Assembly (NCBI RefSeq): GCF_018882415.1
Contig: NZ_JACVOL010000001.1
Span: forward strand, 458,253-522,252
Direction: 5' to 3'
Length of the DNA: 64,000 nucleotides
DNA from: Polynucleobacter sp. 86C-FISCH
GTDB taxonomy: Bacteria; Pseudomonadota; Gammaproteobacteria; Burkholderiales; Burkholderiaceae
The position numbers and the translations under genes are program-made. Under the pieces are notes generated by a model. It saw only the letters and a list, made by a program, of their open reading frames with translations, was not told where the DNA came from and did no database searches. Below, in pieces: positions 19,791-28,018 of the stretch; positions within the stretch are counted from its first letter, which is position 1, and the number at the start of each line of letters is the position of its first letter.

Positions 19791-20357
19791 ATGAACAAAA
19801 CCCTAAAAGTGTTGCTGGCTTCTGTTATCACTGTTTCTGCTTCTGCAGCAATTGCATCTGATAACTGGGAAAACAGCTCTGGCTTGAATTGGAAAAACGG
19901 CGATGGCACATTGTGCTGGCGCGATAACAACTGGACACCTGCTACTGCAGCTAAAGGTTGTGACGGTGCATTGGCTCCTAAAGCCGCTTCTGGCGTTAGC
20001 CAAAGCAAAATCACTTTGCAAGCTGACACACTTTATGACTTCAACAAGTCTGACTTGAAGCCAGAAGGTAAAGCTACTTTGGACAAGATCGCTAAAGATT
20101 TGAGCAAGATCAAGTTAGAAGTAATTATTGCTGTTGGTAACACTGATAGCGTTGGTACAGATGCATACAACATGGCCCTCGGTCAGCGTCGTGCGCAATC
20201 CGTTAAGACATACTTGGTAAGCAAGGGTGTTGACGGTAGCCGTATCTACACAGAATCTAAAGGCAAGAGCAATCCAGTTGCATCAAATGCAACTGCTGAA
20301 GGCCGCGCTAAGAACCGCCGTACTGACATCGAAGTTGTTGGTACAGCAGCTAAGTAA
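19791..20357 (+). CDS. OmpA-family outer-membrane / peptidoglycan-binding protein
   Basis: A 188-residue exported protein with a signal peptide ending near AIAS. A short linker region (about 23-75) with paired cysteines and Trp-rich NW motifs follows. The C-terminal OmpA-like domain (about 80-185) has TLYDFNKSDLKPEG and NRRTDIEV, the peptidoglycan-binding fold. It lacks an eight-strand barrel, so it is an OmpA C-terminal-type envelope anchor rather than full OmpA. GAGGA lies seven bases before the ATG. It is monocistronic, with a strong terminator after it. Confidence 0.92.
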   Translation: MNKTLKVLLASVITVSASAAIASDNWENSSGLNWKNGDGTLCWRDNNWTPATAAKGCDGALAPKAASGVSQSKITLQADTLYDFNKSDLKPEGKATLDKIAKDLSKIKLEVIIAVGNTDSVGTDAYNMALGQRRAQSVKTYLVSKGVDGSRIYTESKGKSNPVASNATAEGRAKNRRTDIEVVGTAAK

Positions 20358-20371
20358 TTCACTTTACTTGT

Positions 20372-20401
20372 AAAAAAGCCCGCTTATAGCGGGCTTTTTT
20401 A
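20372..20401 (+). terminator. Intrinsic terminator after the OmpA-like gene
   Basis: AGCCCGC (20377-20383) pairs with GCGGGCT (20389-20395) across TTATA. Six A precede and six T follow, so it could work in both directions. Confidence 0.9.
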
Positions 20402-20453
20402 TTTCCGCTATATTCATGAACTTCTCCTATAGCCTTACAGATAAGCAATCCAT

Positions 20454-21143
20454 ATGAACGTCGACCAGTCAGAAATCGCCAAATTTAGCGCCCTAGCCCA
20501 TCGCTGGTGGGATCCTAATAGCGAATTCAAACCCCTGCATGCTATTAATCCTTTGCGATTGAATTGGATTAAGTCATTTGTTGATTTGGACGGCAAAAAA
20601 GTGGTTGATATTGGTTGCGGCGGCGGCATATTGGCAGAGTCGATTTCACAATCAGGTGCAGATACAACAGGCATTGATTTATCTGAAAAGGCTCTCAAAG
20701 TAGCCGAGTTACATGCACTTGAAGTGGGTGCAAACCTCACATATCGCTCTATCTCTGCAGAAGCACTTGCAGAAGAGCAACCGGAACAATACGACGTAGT
20801 GACCTGCATGGAAATGCTTGAGCACGTACCTGATCCAGCATCTGTAGTCCGTGCTTGCGCCAAACTCTGCAAACCTGGGGGCACATTATTTTTTAGCACC
20901 CTCAATCGCAGCCCTAAGTCCTACTTATTTGCGATTATTGGCGCTGAATATATTCTTAAACTACTTCCTAAAGGCACTCACGAATACGCTAAATTCATCA
21001 AGCCTTCTGAGTTGGTTGCGTTTACCCGTCATGCAGGCCTGGAGATGGCTGGCATCAAAGGATTGAGCTACAACCCGCTGACTCAGGTTTATAGCCTAGG
21101 TGATGACGTAGATGTGAACTATATGATCGCCGTTAGAAAGTAA
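20454..21143 (+). CDS. ubiG: Ubiquinone biosynthesis O-methyltransferase
   Basis: Performs both O-methylations of ubiquinone synthesis using S-adenosylmethionine. The 229 residues carry the SAM motif [13 protein letters not shown] (about 49-61), the acidic motif TGIDLSE, and the UbiG-typical HRWWDP near the start and [14 protein letters not shown]. It lies 8 bases before gph; ubiG-gph pairs are common in betaproteobacteria. Confidence 0.96.
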   Translation: MNVDQSEIAKFSALAHRWWDPNSEFKPLHAINPLRLNWIKSFVDLDGKKVVDIGCGGGILAESISQSGADTTGIDLSEKALKVAELHALEVGANLTYRSISAEALAEEQPEQYDVVTCMEMLEHVPDPASVVRACAKLCKPGGTLFFSTLNRSPKSYLFAIIGAEYILKLLPKGTHEYAKFIKPSELVAFTRHAGLEMAGIKGLSYNPLTQVYSLGDDVDVNYMIAVRK

Positions 21144-21151
21144 TCCGATAG

Positions 21152-21832
21152 ATGAGCAAGCTTTTCAGCCCCTATGAAGGCATCTTTTTTGATCTAGATG
21201 GCACGCTAGCGGATACCGCCCCAGATTTGGTTGCAGCAACCAACAAATTGTTAGTTGCCCGTAACCTCACTCCTAAACCATATGAGTTTCTGCGTCCCTA
21301 TGCCTCAGCCGGAGCTCGTGGCTTACTTGAGGGCGCCTTTGGGATCAGCCCAGATCACGAGGATTTTGTTGCACTTCGTGATGAGTTTTTCAGTAATTAT
21401 GAAAAAGCCCTGCTGGTTGATAGCAAGCTATTTGATGGAATTGATCATTTATTGGATCAAATGGATGCTGTGAGCCTGCCCTGGGGAATCATCACCAACA
21501 AAAGTGAGCGCTTTACTAACCCGCTAACCGATCTCATGGGTCTACGTCAGAGAGCTGTTTCTACTGTTTCTGGGGACACCACCCCTTACTCAAAGCCGCA
21601 TCCAGAGCCGATTCTCCACGCAGCCAGAATTAGCAACATCGATCCAAGCAAATCAATTTATGTTGGGGACGATATTAGAGACGTTTTGGCAGGCAAAGCT
21701 GCTGGAATGAAGACCGTGGCTGCCGCTTATGGCTACTGCGGCTGTAAAGAACCTCCAGAGGCCTGGGGGGCGGATTACATCGCCAACAACCCCCTCGATT
21801 TGTTGCAAATCATCTTTCCCAACAGGGACTAA
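21152..21832 (+). CDS. gph: Phosphoglycolate phosphatase, HAD family
   Basis: Hydrolyses 2-phosphoglycolate, a product of DNA repair and oxygenase side reactions. The 226-residue HAD hydrolase has motif I FFDLDGTLADT with the two catalytic Asp, motif II ITNKS, motif III Lys in SKPHPEP, and motif IV VGDDIRD. It is probably cotranscribed with ubiG and lies 61 bases before the tmRNA gene. A related HAD phosphatase role (for example MupP-like) cannot be excluded. Confidence 0.88.
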   Translation: MSKLFSPYEGIFFDLDGTLADTAPDLVAATNKLLVARNLTPKPYEFLRPYASAGARGLLEGAFGISPDHEDFVALRDEFFSNYEKALLVDSKLFDGIDHLLDQMDAVSLPWGIITNKSERFTNPLTDLMGLRQRAVSTVSGDTTPYSKPHPEPILHAARISNIDPSKSIYVGDDIRDVLAGKAAGMKTVAAAYGYCGCKEPPEAWGADYIANNPLDLLQIIFPNRD

Positions 21833-21846
21833 AGATATTCAACAAT

Positions 21847-21869
21847 TTAAAGCTAGCGGCTTTAAAATA
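21847..21869 (+). promoter_or_regulatory. Inverted repeat and possible -10 element before the tmRNA gene
   Basis: TTTAAAGC (21847-21854) and GCTTTAAA (21860-21867) form a perfect 8-base inverted repeat around TAGCG. TAAAAT at 21864-21869, about 25 bases before the mature tmRNA end, would serve as a -10 box. No convincing -35 is seen and no T tract follows the repeat. Confidence 0.35.
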
Positions 21870-21893
21870 GGAAGTTCCAATGCATGCAATCTG

Positions 21894-22251
21894 GGACCGA
21901 CATGGTTTCGACGTGGATTACAAAGCATCAAGGGCATACCGAGGACCCGTTATCTCGTAAATCAATGGGAATGTTTTAACTGCAAACGACGAACGTTTCG
22001 CACTAGCCGCTTAATTGCGGTTGCCCCTGAACTGATTCTCTCTTGGGTCAGCTAGCGCAAGCTAGATCAGGGTCATATACAAGAGATAAGGTCATTTCAT
22101 GTCACGGGGAATGATTCGAAAATTTAGTGAATCGTCAGCAAAGAACGTGTCAATCCGTGCTTAACTGATTAAATCAAATGATATGACTAAGTATGTAGAA
22201 CTTGTTGTGGAGGATTTGCGGACGCGGGTTCGATTCCCGCCGGTTCCACCA
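21894..22251 (+). ncRNA. ssrA: Transfer-messenger RNA (tmRNA)
   Basis: Rescues stalled ribosomes by tagging incomplete proteins. The mature RNA is about 358 bases. Its 5' end GGGACCG pairs with CGGTTCC before the terminal ACCA, and the T arm GGTTCGATTCC sits at the 3' end. The tag reading frame runs 21982-22014 and encodes ANDERFALAA then TAA, the expected betaproteobacterial tag ending in the LAA degron. CCA is encoded. It lies between gph and a terminator. Confidence 0.97.
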
Positions 22252-22272
22252 ATTTGAAGTCTGTAACAAACA

Positions 22273-22298
22273 AACGCCACCTACCAAGGTGGCGTTTT
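22273..22298. terminator. Terminator between tmRNA and the TonB-dependent receptor gene
   Basis: AACGCCACCT (22273-22282) pairs with AGGTGGCGTT (22287-22296) across a 4-base loop, followed by TT and more T-rich sequence. It lies between convergent units and may serve both. Confidence 0.8.
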
Positions 22299-22328
22299 GC
22301 TTTCCTCAAAATGAATTAATGGGATGCA

Positions 22329-24407
22329 TTAATTAAACTGATAACTCATGCCAGCCTGAAAGTTGAGTGGTGCTCCAGCAAAAATGCCATCCGGACTGCG
22401 ACTAGAAATGTAGCGCTTATCAAATACGTTATTGATTACTCCAAATACTTTCCAATCTTTATTAATGACATAGTTAGCACTCCAATTGACTGTCGTAAAG
22501 GCAGGCACCTCGCCTAAAGTTCCAATAGCATTTGGAACAACAGTATTTGCTGAGTCAGCGTATTGATTGGAAACATAGTTCAGGCTAACCAAAGTATTGA
22601 AACCATTCTTTTCATAACTCACGCCAAAGTTGGATGTGAGCTTGGGGGTATAAGGAATGCGATTACCATCACGCCCCAAAGAATTCGTCCCAACAAACTT
22701 TGCAACCGGTATGTAGGTAGCGTTAGCGTTGATAGCCCAACCATGACCCAACTCATAACCCAGGGATGCCTCAGCACCTTGATGCAAACTCTTGCCCCCG
22801 TTAGCTTTAGAAATTCCCGCAGCCAAACTTTGGTTCACAATTTGATTGCTAAAGTTCATGCTAAAGATGGCAGAGTCATAAGAAAACGCGCCCGATCGTC
22901 CACGCAGTCCTAATTCCATATTAGTGGAGCGCTCTGGTGCCAGCTGCTGATCAACCCCCTTATCGTCAATCGCCGTAGCCAATTGAGCTGGTGCAAATCC
23001 TTTGTAAATACTGCCGTAGGCTTGCGCTTGCGGTATGAGCTGCCAGGTTGCTCCAATTTGCGGAATGGTTTCCACATTCTTGGCGGCACCCGATTTACCA
23101 GTGATCACATTTGCGCGGGTTTGGTTATAGCTTTCAACGCGCACCCCTGGAATTAAAGCGAAGTTATCCGTCAACAGAAATCGATTCTGGCCATACAAGG
23201 CAATCGAGTTAGCCTTATTGTCCTCATGAAGCGAAACTCGCCCTGAATACGCTAATGCTTTTGAGCTCACCAACTGATTAATTTGAGATTCAGTGTGCAA
23301 ACGCACTCCAAACTCTGCCTCATTGGCAATTCCCAAAGCCTTATACGCATGATTTATTCGAGAATCTATACCCAACATTTGAAACTCTCGATTACGACCA
23401 ACTAAACAGTCGGCGCCCACATTACAAGCCTTAAAAATCGTGGCATCTTGAGTGCGTTTCACAATACTTTGTCGCCAATAGTCTCGAGATAACTTGCTCC
23501 AATACATCAATGTATTGATTTTGGTATCTGAATCAATTTCTAAAGAGTGGTTGATATCCACAGCATTTCTTTGGGTAATAAAACGATCGTTTGGCGCTGG
23601 GTTATCTTTAGTGCGATTGATGTATTGGGTGGGGCGCAGACCCACATAGGACGTATTGATGTTGTTATCGTAATGGGTGTACTTGACGCTTAGCCACTGA
23701 TTCTGCGCAATCTCAATGCCGCCCTTCATTAAGATGTCGTACATCTTAAAACCATTTACTTGATACCCGCTGGACTCTGACTGAATCAAGTTAATTCCGC
23801 CAATTGCACCATTTGTGGATGATTTACCTCCGGCCTCTATCTCCGCCAAACGATACCCATAGTTACCAACCTTACCGGTTAACTTAAAACCTTGTGATGG
23901 TGTTTTGGTAAGGTAGTTAATTACCCCACCAATATTTGAGGGGCCATACTGAAGACCTGATGCCCCCTTTAATACCTCAATCCCACCAATGCGCTCAACT
24001 GGAGGGCTGTAATAAGAAGCATTGGAAATAAATAGGCTAGGTTGAATTGGTGCGCCGTCCTCTAGTAGCAGCACTTTAGAGCTGCGACTGGGATTCAAGC
24101 CTCGTATACCAATATTCGGAATGGCGCCAAACCCACCCTCATCCCCGCGAATATTAACGCCAGGAACCGTCCTCAATACATCCTGTAATGATTGAGGCTG
24201 CAACTCCTCCATCCTCTTTTGATCAATCACATCGACTGTCCCAGGAATTTTGCTAGAGGCATTTTGCTCACGACCAACAATATCTATTCTGGGTAATTCA
24301 ATATCTTGAGCTTTTACCCAGCTTGAAAAAGCGCTCCCACACAACAATGCTATTGATGAAAACCAGGCGAGCCTGTTTTGATAACGCAAAACATCTTGAT
24401 GCTTCAT
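22329..24407 (-). CDS. TonB-dependent outer-membrane receptor, FecA-like
   Basis: A 692-residue outer-membrane receptor for an iron or heme ligand. The N-terminus is a signal sequence ending near WVKAQ. A TonB-box-like IDIVGRE follows at about 42-48, then the plug domain (about 50-170, with LQDVLRTVPGVNIRG and GIRGLNPSRSSKVLLLEDG), then a 22-strand-type barrel ending in an aromatic residue pair (QFN end). There is no extra N-terminal signalling domain, so it is not a FecA transducer type. It follows tonB and hemP on the same strand. The hemP neighbour favours heme, while plug similarity suggests the FecA/siderophore group; the ligand is unproven. Confidence 0.88.
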   Translation of the reverse strand: MKHQDVLRYQNRLAWFSSIALLCGSAFSSWVKAQDIELPRIDIVGREQNASSKIPGTVDVIDQKRMEELQPQSLQDVLRTVPGVNIRGDEGGFGAIPNIGIRGLNPSRSSKVLLLEDGAPIQPSLFISNASYYSPPVERIGGIEVLKGASGLQYGPSNIGGVINYLTKTPSQGFKLTGKVGNYGYRLAEIEAGGKSSTNGAIGGINLIQSESSGYQVNGFKMYDILMKGGIEIAQNQWLSVKYTHYDNNINTSYVGLRPTQYINRTKDNPAPNDRFITQRNAVDINHSLEIDSDTKINTLMYWSKLSRDYWRQSIVKRTQDATIFKACNVGADCLVGRNREFQMLGIDSRINHAYKALGIANEAEFGVRLHTESQINQLVSSKALAYSGRVSLHEDNKANSIALYGQNRFLLTDNFALIPGVRVESYNQTRANVITGKSGAAKNVETIPQIGATWQLIPQAQAYGSIYKGFAPAQLATAIDDKGVDQQLAPERSTNMELGLRGRSGAFSYDSAIFSMNFSNQIVNQSLAAGISKANGGKSLHQGAEASLGYELGHGWAINANATYIPVAKFVGTNSLGRDGNRIPYTPKLTSNFGVSYEKNGFNTLVSLNYVSNQYADSANTVVPNAIGTLGEVPAFTTVNWSANYVINKDWKVFGVINNVFDKRYISSRSPDGIFAGAPLNFQAGMSYQFN

Positions 24408-24491
24408 ATACCATCTCCAGTGATAACAACAAAAAATCGCTGGCTATATGCATATGAAGATGCTCTTGCTGGCTAGTAAGCTATTTCATTT

Positions 24492-24671
24492 TTACTTCGT
24501 CAGAATGAGTTTTCCCAATTTAGTAATGCGCAATTGATAAGTGTGTCCGTCATGCGTAATAAACATTTGCTTGCCTTGACCAAGCAGAGCTTCACTTGAA
24601 ACAGTCTTTGGGGAAATCTCGGCTGAACGAATGTATTTCAAGTCTAAATCTACGGTTTTGTAATTGGTCAA
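24492..24671 (-). CDS. hemP: Hemin uptake protein HemP
   Basis: A 59-residue protein too short for routine gene calling. It starts at TTG (24671) with GGAGGG about six bases upstream, inside the end of the tonB gene, whose stop is only three bases away. The C-terminal half matches the HemP family: SEALLGQGKQMFITHDG, then YQLRITKLGKLILTK. HemP proteins occur beside heme-uptake receptors in proteobacteria, and in Burkholderia HemP is reported to act as a regulator of the receptor gene. Context here is tonB-hemP-receptor. Confidence 0.85.
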   Translation of the reverse strand: MTNYKTVDLDLKYIRSAEISPKTVSSEALLGQGKQMFITHDGHTYQLRITKLGKLILTK

Positions 24672-24674
24672 GCG

Positions 24675-25208
24675 CTATCCCTCCAGGCTAAAGTGAACTG
24701 GGGCCTGAAAACACTGCGAAGATTGATTGAAAGCTGAAGAAAGCGGCAGAAATCTCCATTGCGACAAAGTAGCGAGCGCCGACCTATCTAAGCTCTGAAA
24801 TCCTGAACTCCTGGAGACACTGGCCTCATCTACAAAACCACCCTGGTTAACGCACAACTTAATCATCACCAAACCCTGCTCCCTGAGTTTTCTACTTAAC
24901 AAGGGATATATGGGCTTGGGGTTATGTAGAACGTGTCTAGGAATTAAGCTCAAGGAGTGACCACCCCCTCTTTCGCTACTGCTTACAGAAGATTCCTCAG
25001 AGGGCCTGGGGTTGAGATTTTCTGTGGAAGTAATTGCGGTTGTTTTAGCCATTGACGTTTCTTTACGCTGACTGGGTTGATGTGTGCGTAGATTGACTAA
25101 ATTCACCATTATGGATTCTGAAGTGTGCGATCTTTCACCCTCAAGAGATGAAGGTGAAAAGAATAGGAAAGCCAAAAGATGGATTGTGACTACACCTGAA
25201 ATAATCAA
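24675..25208 (-). CDS. TonB-like energy transducer
   Basis: About 177 residues from a TTG at 25208. An N-terminal membrane helix (about 2-18) is followed by a Ser/Pro/Glu-rich linker (about 40-90) and a TonB C-terminal domain (about 95-176) with HNPKPIYPLLSRKLREQG and a predicted strand-helix-strand ending LATLSQWRFLP. It would couple the proton gradient to the adjacent receptor. The N-terminus is uncertain: the frame is open for 13 more codons upstream but holds no ATG, GTG or TTG there. No ExbB/ExbD genes are present in the window. I see no convincing Fur box in the 187 bases upstream. Confidence 0.8.
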   Translation of the reverse strand: MIISGVVTIHLLAFLFFSPSSLEGERSHTSESIMVNLVNLRTHQPSQRKETSMAKTTAITSTENLNPRPSEESSVSSSERGGGHSLSLIPRHVLHNPKPIYPLLSRKLREQGLVMIKLCVNQGGFVDEASVSRSSGFQSLDRSALATLSQWRFLPLSSAFNQSSQCFQAPVHFSLEG

Positions 25209-25395
25209 AGTATTTCTAGGTGGAAAACTACAGAGAAAATGACTTCCTTAAAAGTTAAACAAGAAAACAGTGGGTAGCTGAACTGACATAACTTTCAGTA
25301 ACTACGGACTCTTTACAAACATTTTAAGGATGATGCATTTGATAAACAACCACAATCCCAATGGGGACGGGGTTCGTAGGGCTATTGTTGTGTTA

Positions 25396-26568
25396 CTACT
25401 TCAGCGCTAAACGCCAAAGTGAAGTTACTTCTTTAGAGCGCGCTGCATGTAATGCATCTGTTTGATCAAACGCCTTATGATGCGTTGGCTTGGTATCAAT
25501 GCGTGCGAGAACTTTTAAGTTTGCCTGCTCAATCCATTGAAGAAGTTCATCTCTCGATCTCAAACCCAAATGCTCAGCCAAGTCAGACAGAATTAACCAA
25601 CTCTCACCGTCATCAAGCAAATGATTCTTTAAATTACACAAAAAGCCTTTTAACATTTGGCTCTCGGGGTCATATACCGCGTGCTCGAGAGAAGAGCTTG
25701 GCCTAGCTGGCAGCCATGGCGGATTGCAAACAATGAGCGCCGCCTTGCCCGATGGAAATAAATCAGTCTTGAGAACATCAATTTGAGATTGCAAATCTAG
25801 ACGCTCAATGTTTTCTTGTGCGCATGCGATCGCTCTGTCGTCTAAATCCGTTGAAACAATCTTCTGAATTCCTCGCAAAGCCAATACAACCGCAAGCACA
25901 CCAGTGCCCGCGCCAATATCGAAAGCAGTTGAATTTTTCTTGATGGCGGCTGGTAGCGGAGTCTTTAATACCAACTCAATGTACTCACCGCGTACAGGCG
26001 AGAACACGCCATAGTGCGGATGAATGCGAACTTCTTCATCATCTCTAGTAAGAACTTGCACGCCCGTTTTGCGCCATTCATGGGCGCTAATGACGCCGAG
26101 CAGTTCACGAAGGGAAATGACATAAGGCTCAGTCTGCTCACCATATGCTTCAAGACAAGCTTGGGTGACATCTGGAGCACGTCTTAAAGAGATGCTGTGA
26201 TCTGCATTTACTGGAATCAATACCATCCCCAAAATACGGGCACGCTGTGATTGAGCAAGGCGGTGAAGATTAAACGTATCTAAGGGGCCTTTGGTTTTCT
26301 CTTTTGCAACTCGATCAGCTCTAGAGGATTTCTTGGAAGGCTTGTCCACTCTGCGCACCAAAGCCTGCAAAAGCTGTCGGGCATTCTGAAAGTCGCCCTT
26401 GTATAGCATTGCCGTGCCTTCACAAGCCAAACGATAAGCAATATCAGCAGTCAGAGTGTCGTCTGCGATCTGAATCTTTTTATGGGGAGCAATACCATTT
26501 TCAGAGTGCCACTTGGCGCTATGGACTTGTCCGCCATCTTCCCACTGAAGAGTTGTTGATGAGGTCAC
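25396..26568 (-). CDS. Class I SAM-dependent methyltransferase
   Basis: A 390-residue protein starting at GTG immediately after the pirin stop (TAG-GTG with no gap). Residues about 1-180 are a family-specific N-terminal region. The C-terminal Rossmann fold has SAM motif I AFDIGAGTGVLAV (215-227) and motif IV CNPPW (281-285). An (N/D)PPY-like motif marks N-methyltransferases acting on rRNA bases or on protein glutamine, such as RlmG, RsmC and PrmB/C. The true target is not evident. It is last in the TctC / AhpD-like / pirin / methyltransferase unit. Confidence 0.75.
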   Translation of the reverse strand: MTSSTTLQWEDGGQVHSAKWHSENGIAPHKKIQIADDTLTADIAYRLACEGTAMLYKGDFQNARQLLQALVRRVDKPSKKSSRADRVAKEKTKGPLDTFNLHRLAQSQRARILGMVLIPVNADHSISLRRAPDVTQACLEAYGEQTEPYVISLRELLGVISAHEWRKTGVQVLTRDDEEVRIHPHYGVFSPVRGEYIELVLKTPLPAAIKKNSTAFDIGAGTGVLAVVLALRGIQKIVSTDLDDRAIACAQENIERLDLQSQIDVLKTDLFPSGKAALIVCNPPWLPARPSSSLEHAVYDPESQMLKGFLCNLKNHLLDDGESWLILSDLAEHLGLRSRDELLQWIEQANLKVLARIDTKPTHHKAFDQTDALHAARSKEVTSLWRLALK

Positions 26569-27423
26569 CTAGGAAACCACAAAACGGTTATTTTGATAAT
26601 CATCAATAGCCTGCTCAATCTCGGCACGGGTATTCATAACAAAGGGACCGTATTGAACGATGGGCTCATGAAGTGGCAAGGCAGCCAAGACAATAAATTG
26701 CGCGCCAGCTGCTCCTGCCTTCGCCTTTAAACGATCACCATCTCCGAGAACAATAGCAGCCTGCTTTGGAACGGATCTCATGGGGCCACCAATTTCTAGA
26801 TCGCCTTCGTAAACATAAACAAATGCATTTAGCTCTTTAGGAATGCGGTGCTCAAATTCAGCATTAGACGGCAAATGCACATCCAAAAATAATGGGGCCG
26901 TAGTAATTCCCTGAATCGGACCTTGAATTTCATTTCCTTCGTGGCTGTAGGCGCCAGCAATGACCTTCACTGAGCCACCACTTTCTAAAACAACCTTAGG
27001 GATATCTTCAACCTGAATATCTTTGTACCCTGCCGGCTTCATCTTTTCTTTGGCGGGCAAGTTGATCCACAGCTGAAAGCCACGCATGGCACCGCTAACC
27101 TGTTGTGGCATCTCAGAATGAATGATGCCGCGCCCTGCTGTCATCCACTGAACTCCACCAGTCTTAAGATGGCCTTGATTTCCCAAATGATCTTCATGCA
27201 GCATATGACCTTCAAGCATATATGTCACCGTCTCAAATCCACGATGCGGATGGGCCGGAAAGCCTGCTACGTAATCGTTCGGATCGTTTGAAGAAAATTC
27301 ATCGAGCATCAAAAAAGGGTCTAGCCTCACTTGATTCTGCCCACCAAGACTACGGCGCAATTTCACACCCGCGCCATCAGAAGTAGCAATGCCAGGAATA
27401 ATGGTTTGAATATTGCGGATCAT
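26569..27423 (-). CDS. Pirin family protein
   Basis: A bicupin iron protein of 284 residues. The metal-site residues of human pirin are all present at matching spacing: His58 and His60 (PAHPHRGFET), His102 and Glu104 (IIHSEMPQ). Bacterial pirins include quercetin 2,3-dioxygenases and regulators of pyruvate metabolism; the role here is unknown. It sits 21 bases after the carboxymuconolactone decarboxylase-like gene and abuts the methyltransferase. Confidence 0.93.
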   Translation of the reverse strand: MIRNIQTIIPGIATSDGAGVKLRRSLGGQNQVRLDPFLMLDEFSSNDPNDYVAGFPAHPHRGFETVTYMLEGHMLHEDHLGNQGHLKTGGVQWMTAGRGIIHSEMPQQVSGAMRGFQLWINLPAKEKMKPAGYKDIQVEDIPKVVLESGGSVKVIAGAYSHEGNEIQGPIQGITTAPLFLDVHLPSNAEFEHRIPKELNAFVYVYEGDLEIGGPMRSVPKQAAIVLGDGDRLKAKAGAAGAQFIVLAALPLHEPIVQYGPFVMNTRAEIEQAIDDYQNNRFVVS

Positions 27424-27444
27424 GTTCTAAGGCTTATATTTCTT

Positions 27445-27996
27445 TTAAGCAGGTGGATGATCTTCAGGATTGACGTCTAGCGCGATTAAGAAGCGGGACA
27501 CCATGTTGTAAGCGGCGATGACCGTTACCAACTCTACCGTATCGGTACTTCCTAACGCCTTTTGTAAACGCTTCATCAATTCAGGATCTACCTTGATGTT
27601 GCGCGTCATTTGAAAAGTGAGTTCAGCAGCATCGTTTTCTACTGGCGAATACAACTCTTTTGGGAAATTGGATTGCCCAATGAGGCGCAAGCCTTGTACC
27701 TGCTCCTCCGTACCACCCGCCTTTTTGAAAGGTGGTGCATGGTGAAAGAATTCATACTCGGCACCATTGAGCACCGCCACGCCACACATAGCTAATTCAC
27801 GCAACTTGGGATCTAAAGATAAATTATTCCGAATCTCACCAATAAAATGATTCCAGCCTTCTGCAATCGGAATGCTATGCAAAAGCATGCGGTCTAGATT
27901 AATAAACTGACCACCACGTCTTTTGCGTATAGCATCTACCAACTCAGCTGGTTCAGCCAAATCCATTGGCTGATACGGAATTAAACGTTCTGACAT
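27445..27996 (-). CDS. Carboxymuconolactone decarboxylase / AhpD-like protein
   Basis: A 183-residue all-helical protein of the CMD/AhpD superfamily; RRGGQFINLDRMLLHS and LRELAMCGVAVLNGAEYEFFHH match the core helices. The peroxidase-type CxxC pair of AhpD is absent: only one Cys lies in that helix, with EYEFFHH following. It is therefore unlikely to be an alkylhydroperoxidase by the usual thiol route. Function is unassigned. It lies 22 bases after a TctC gene and 21 before pirin. Confidence 0.82.
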   Translation of the reverse strand: MSERLIPYQPMDLAEPAELVDAIRKRRGGQFINLDRMLLHSIPIAEGWNHFIGEIRNNLSLDPKLRELAMCGVAVLNGAEYEFFHHAPPFKKAGGTEEQVQGLRLIGQSNFPKELYSPVENDAAELTFQMTRNIKVDPELMKRLQKALGSTDTVELVTVIAAYNMVSRFLIALDVNPEDHPPA

Positions 27997-28018
27997 AAAT
28001 CCCTCTTATGAATACTGC

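Noticed and set aside
24446-24455. Palindrome ATATGCATAT between hemP and the receptor gene
   Set aside because: Short AT-rich 10-mers arise by chance, and no promoter elements are arranged around it.
25325-25350. Possible Fur box (GATGATGCATTTGATAA) upstream of tonB
   Set aside because: Too many mismatches to the 19-base Fur consensus, and no second supporting hexamer array.
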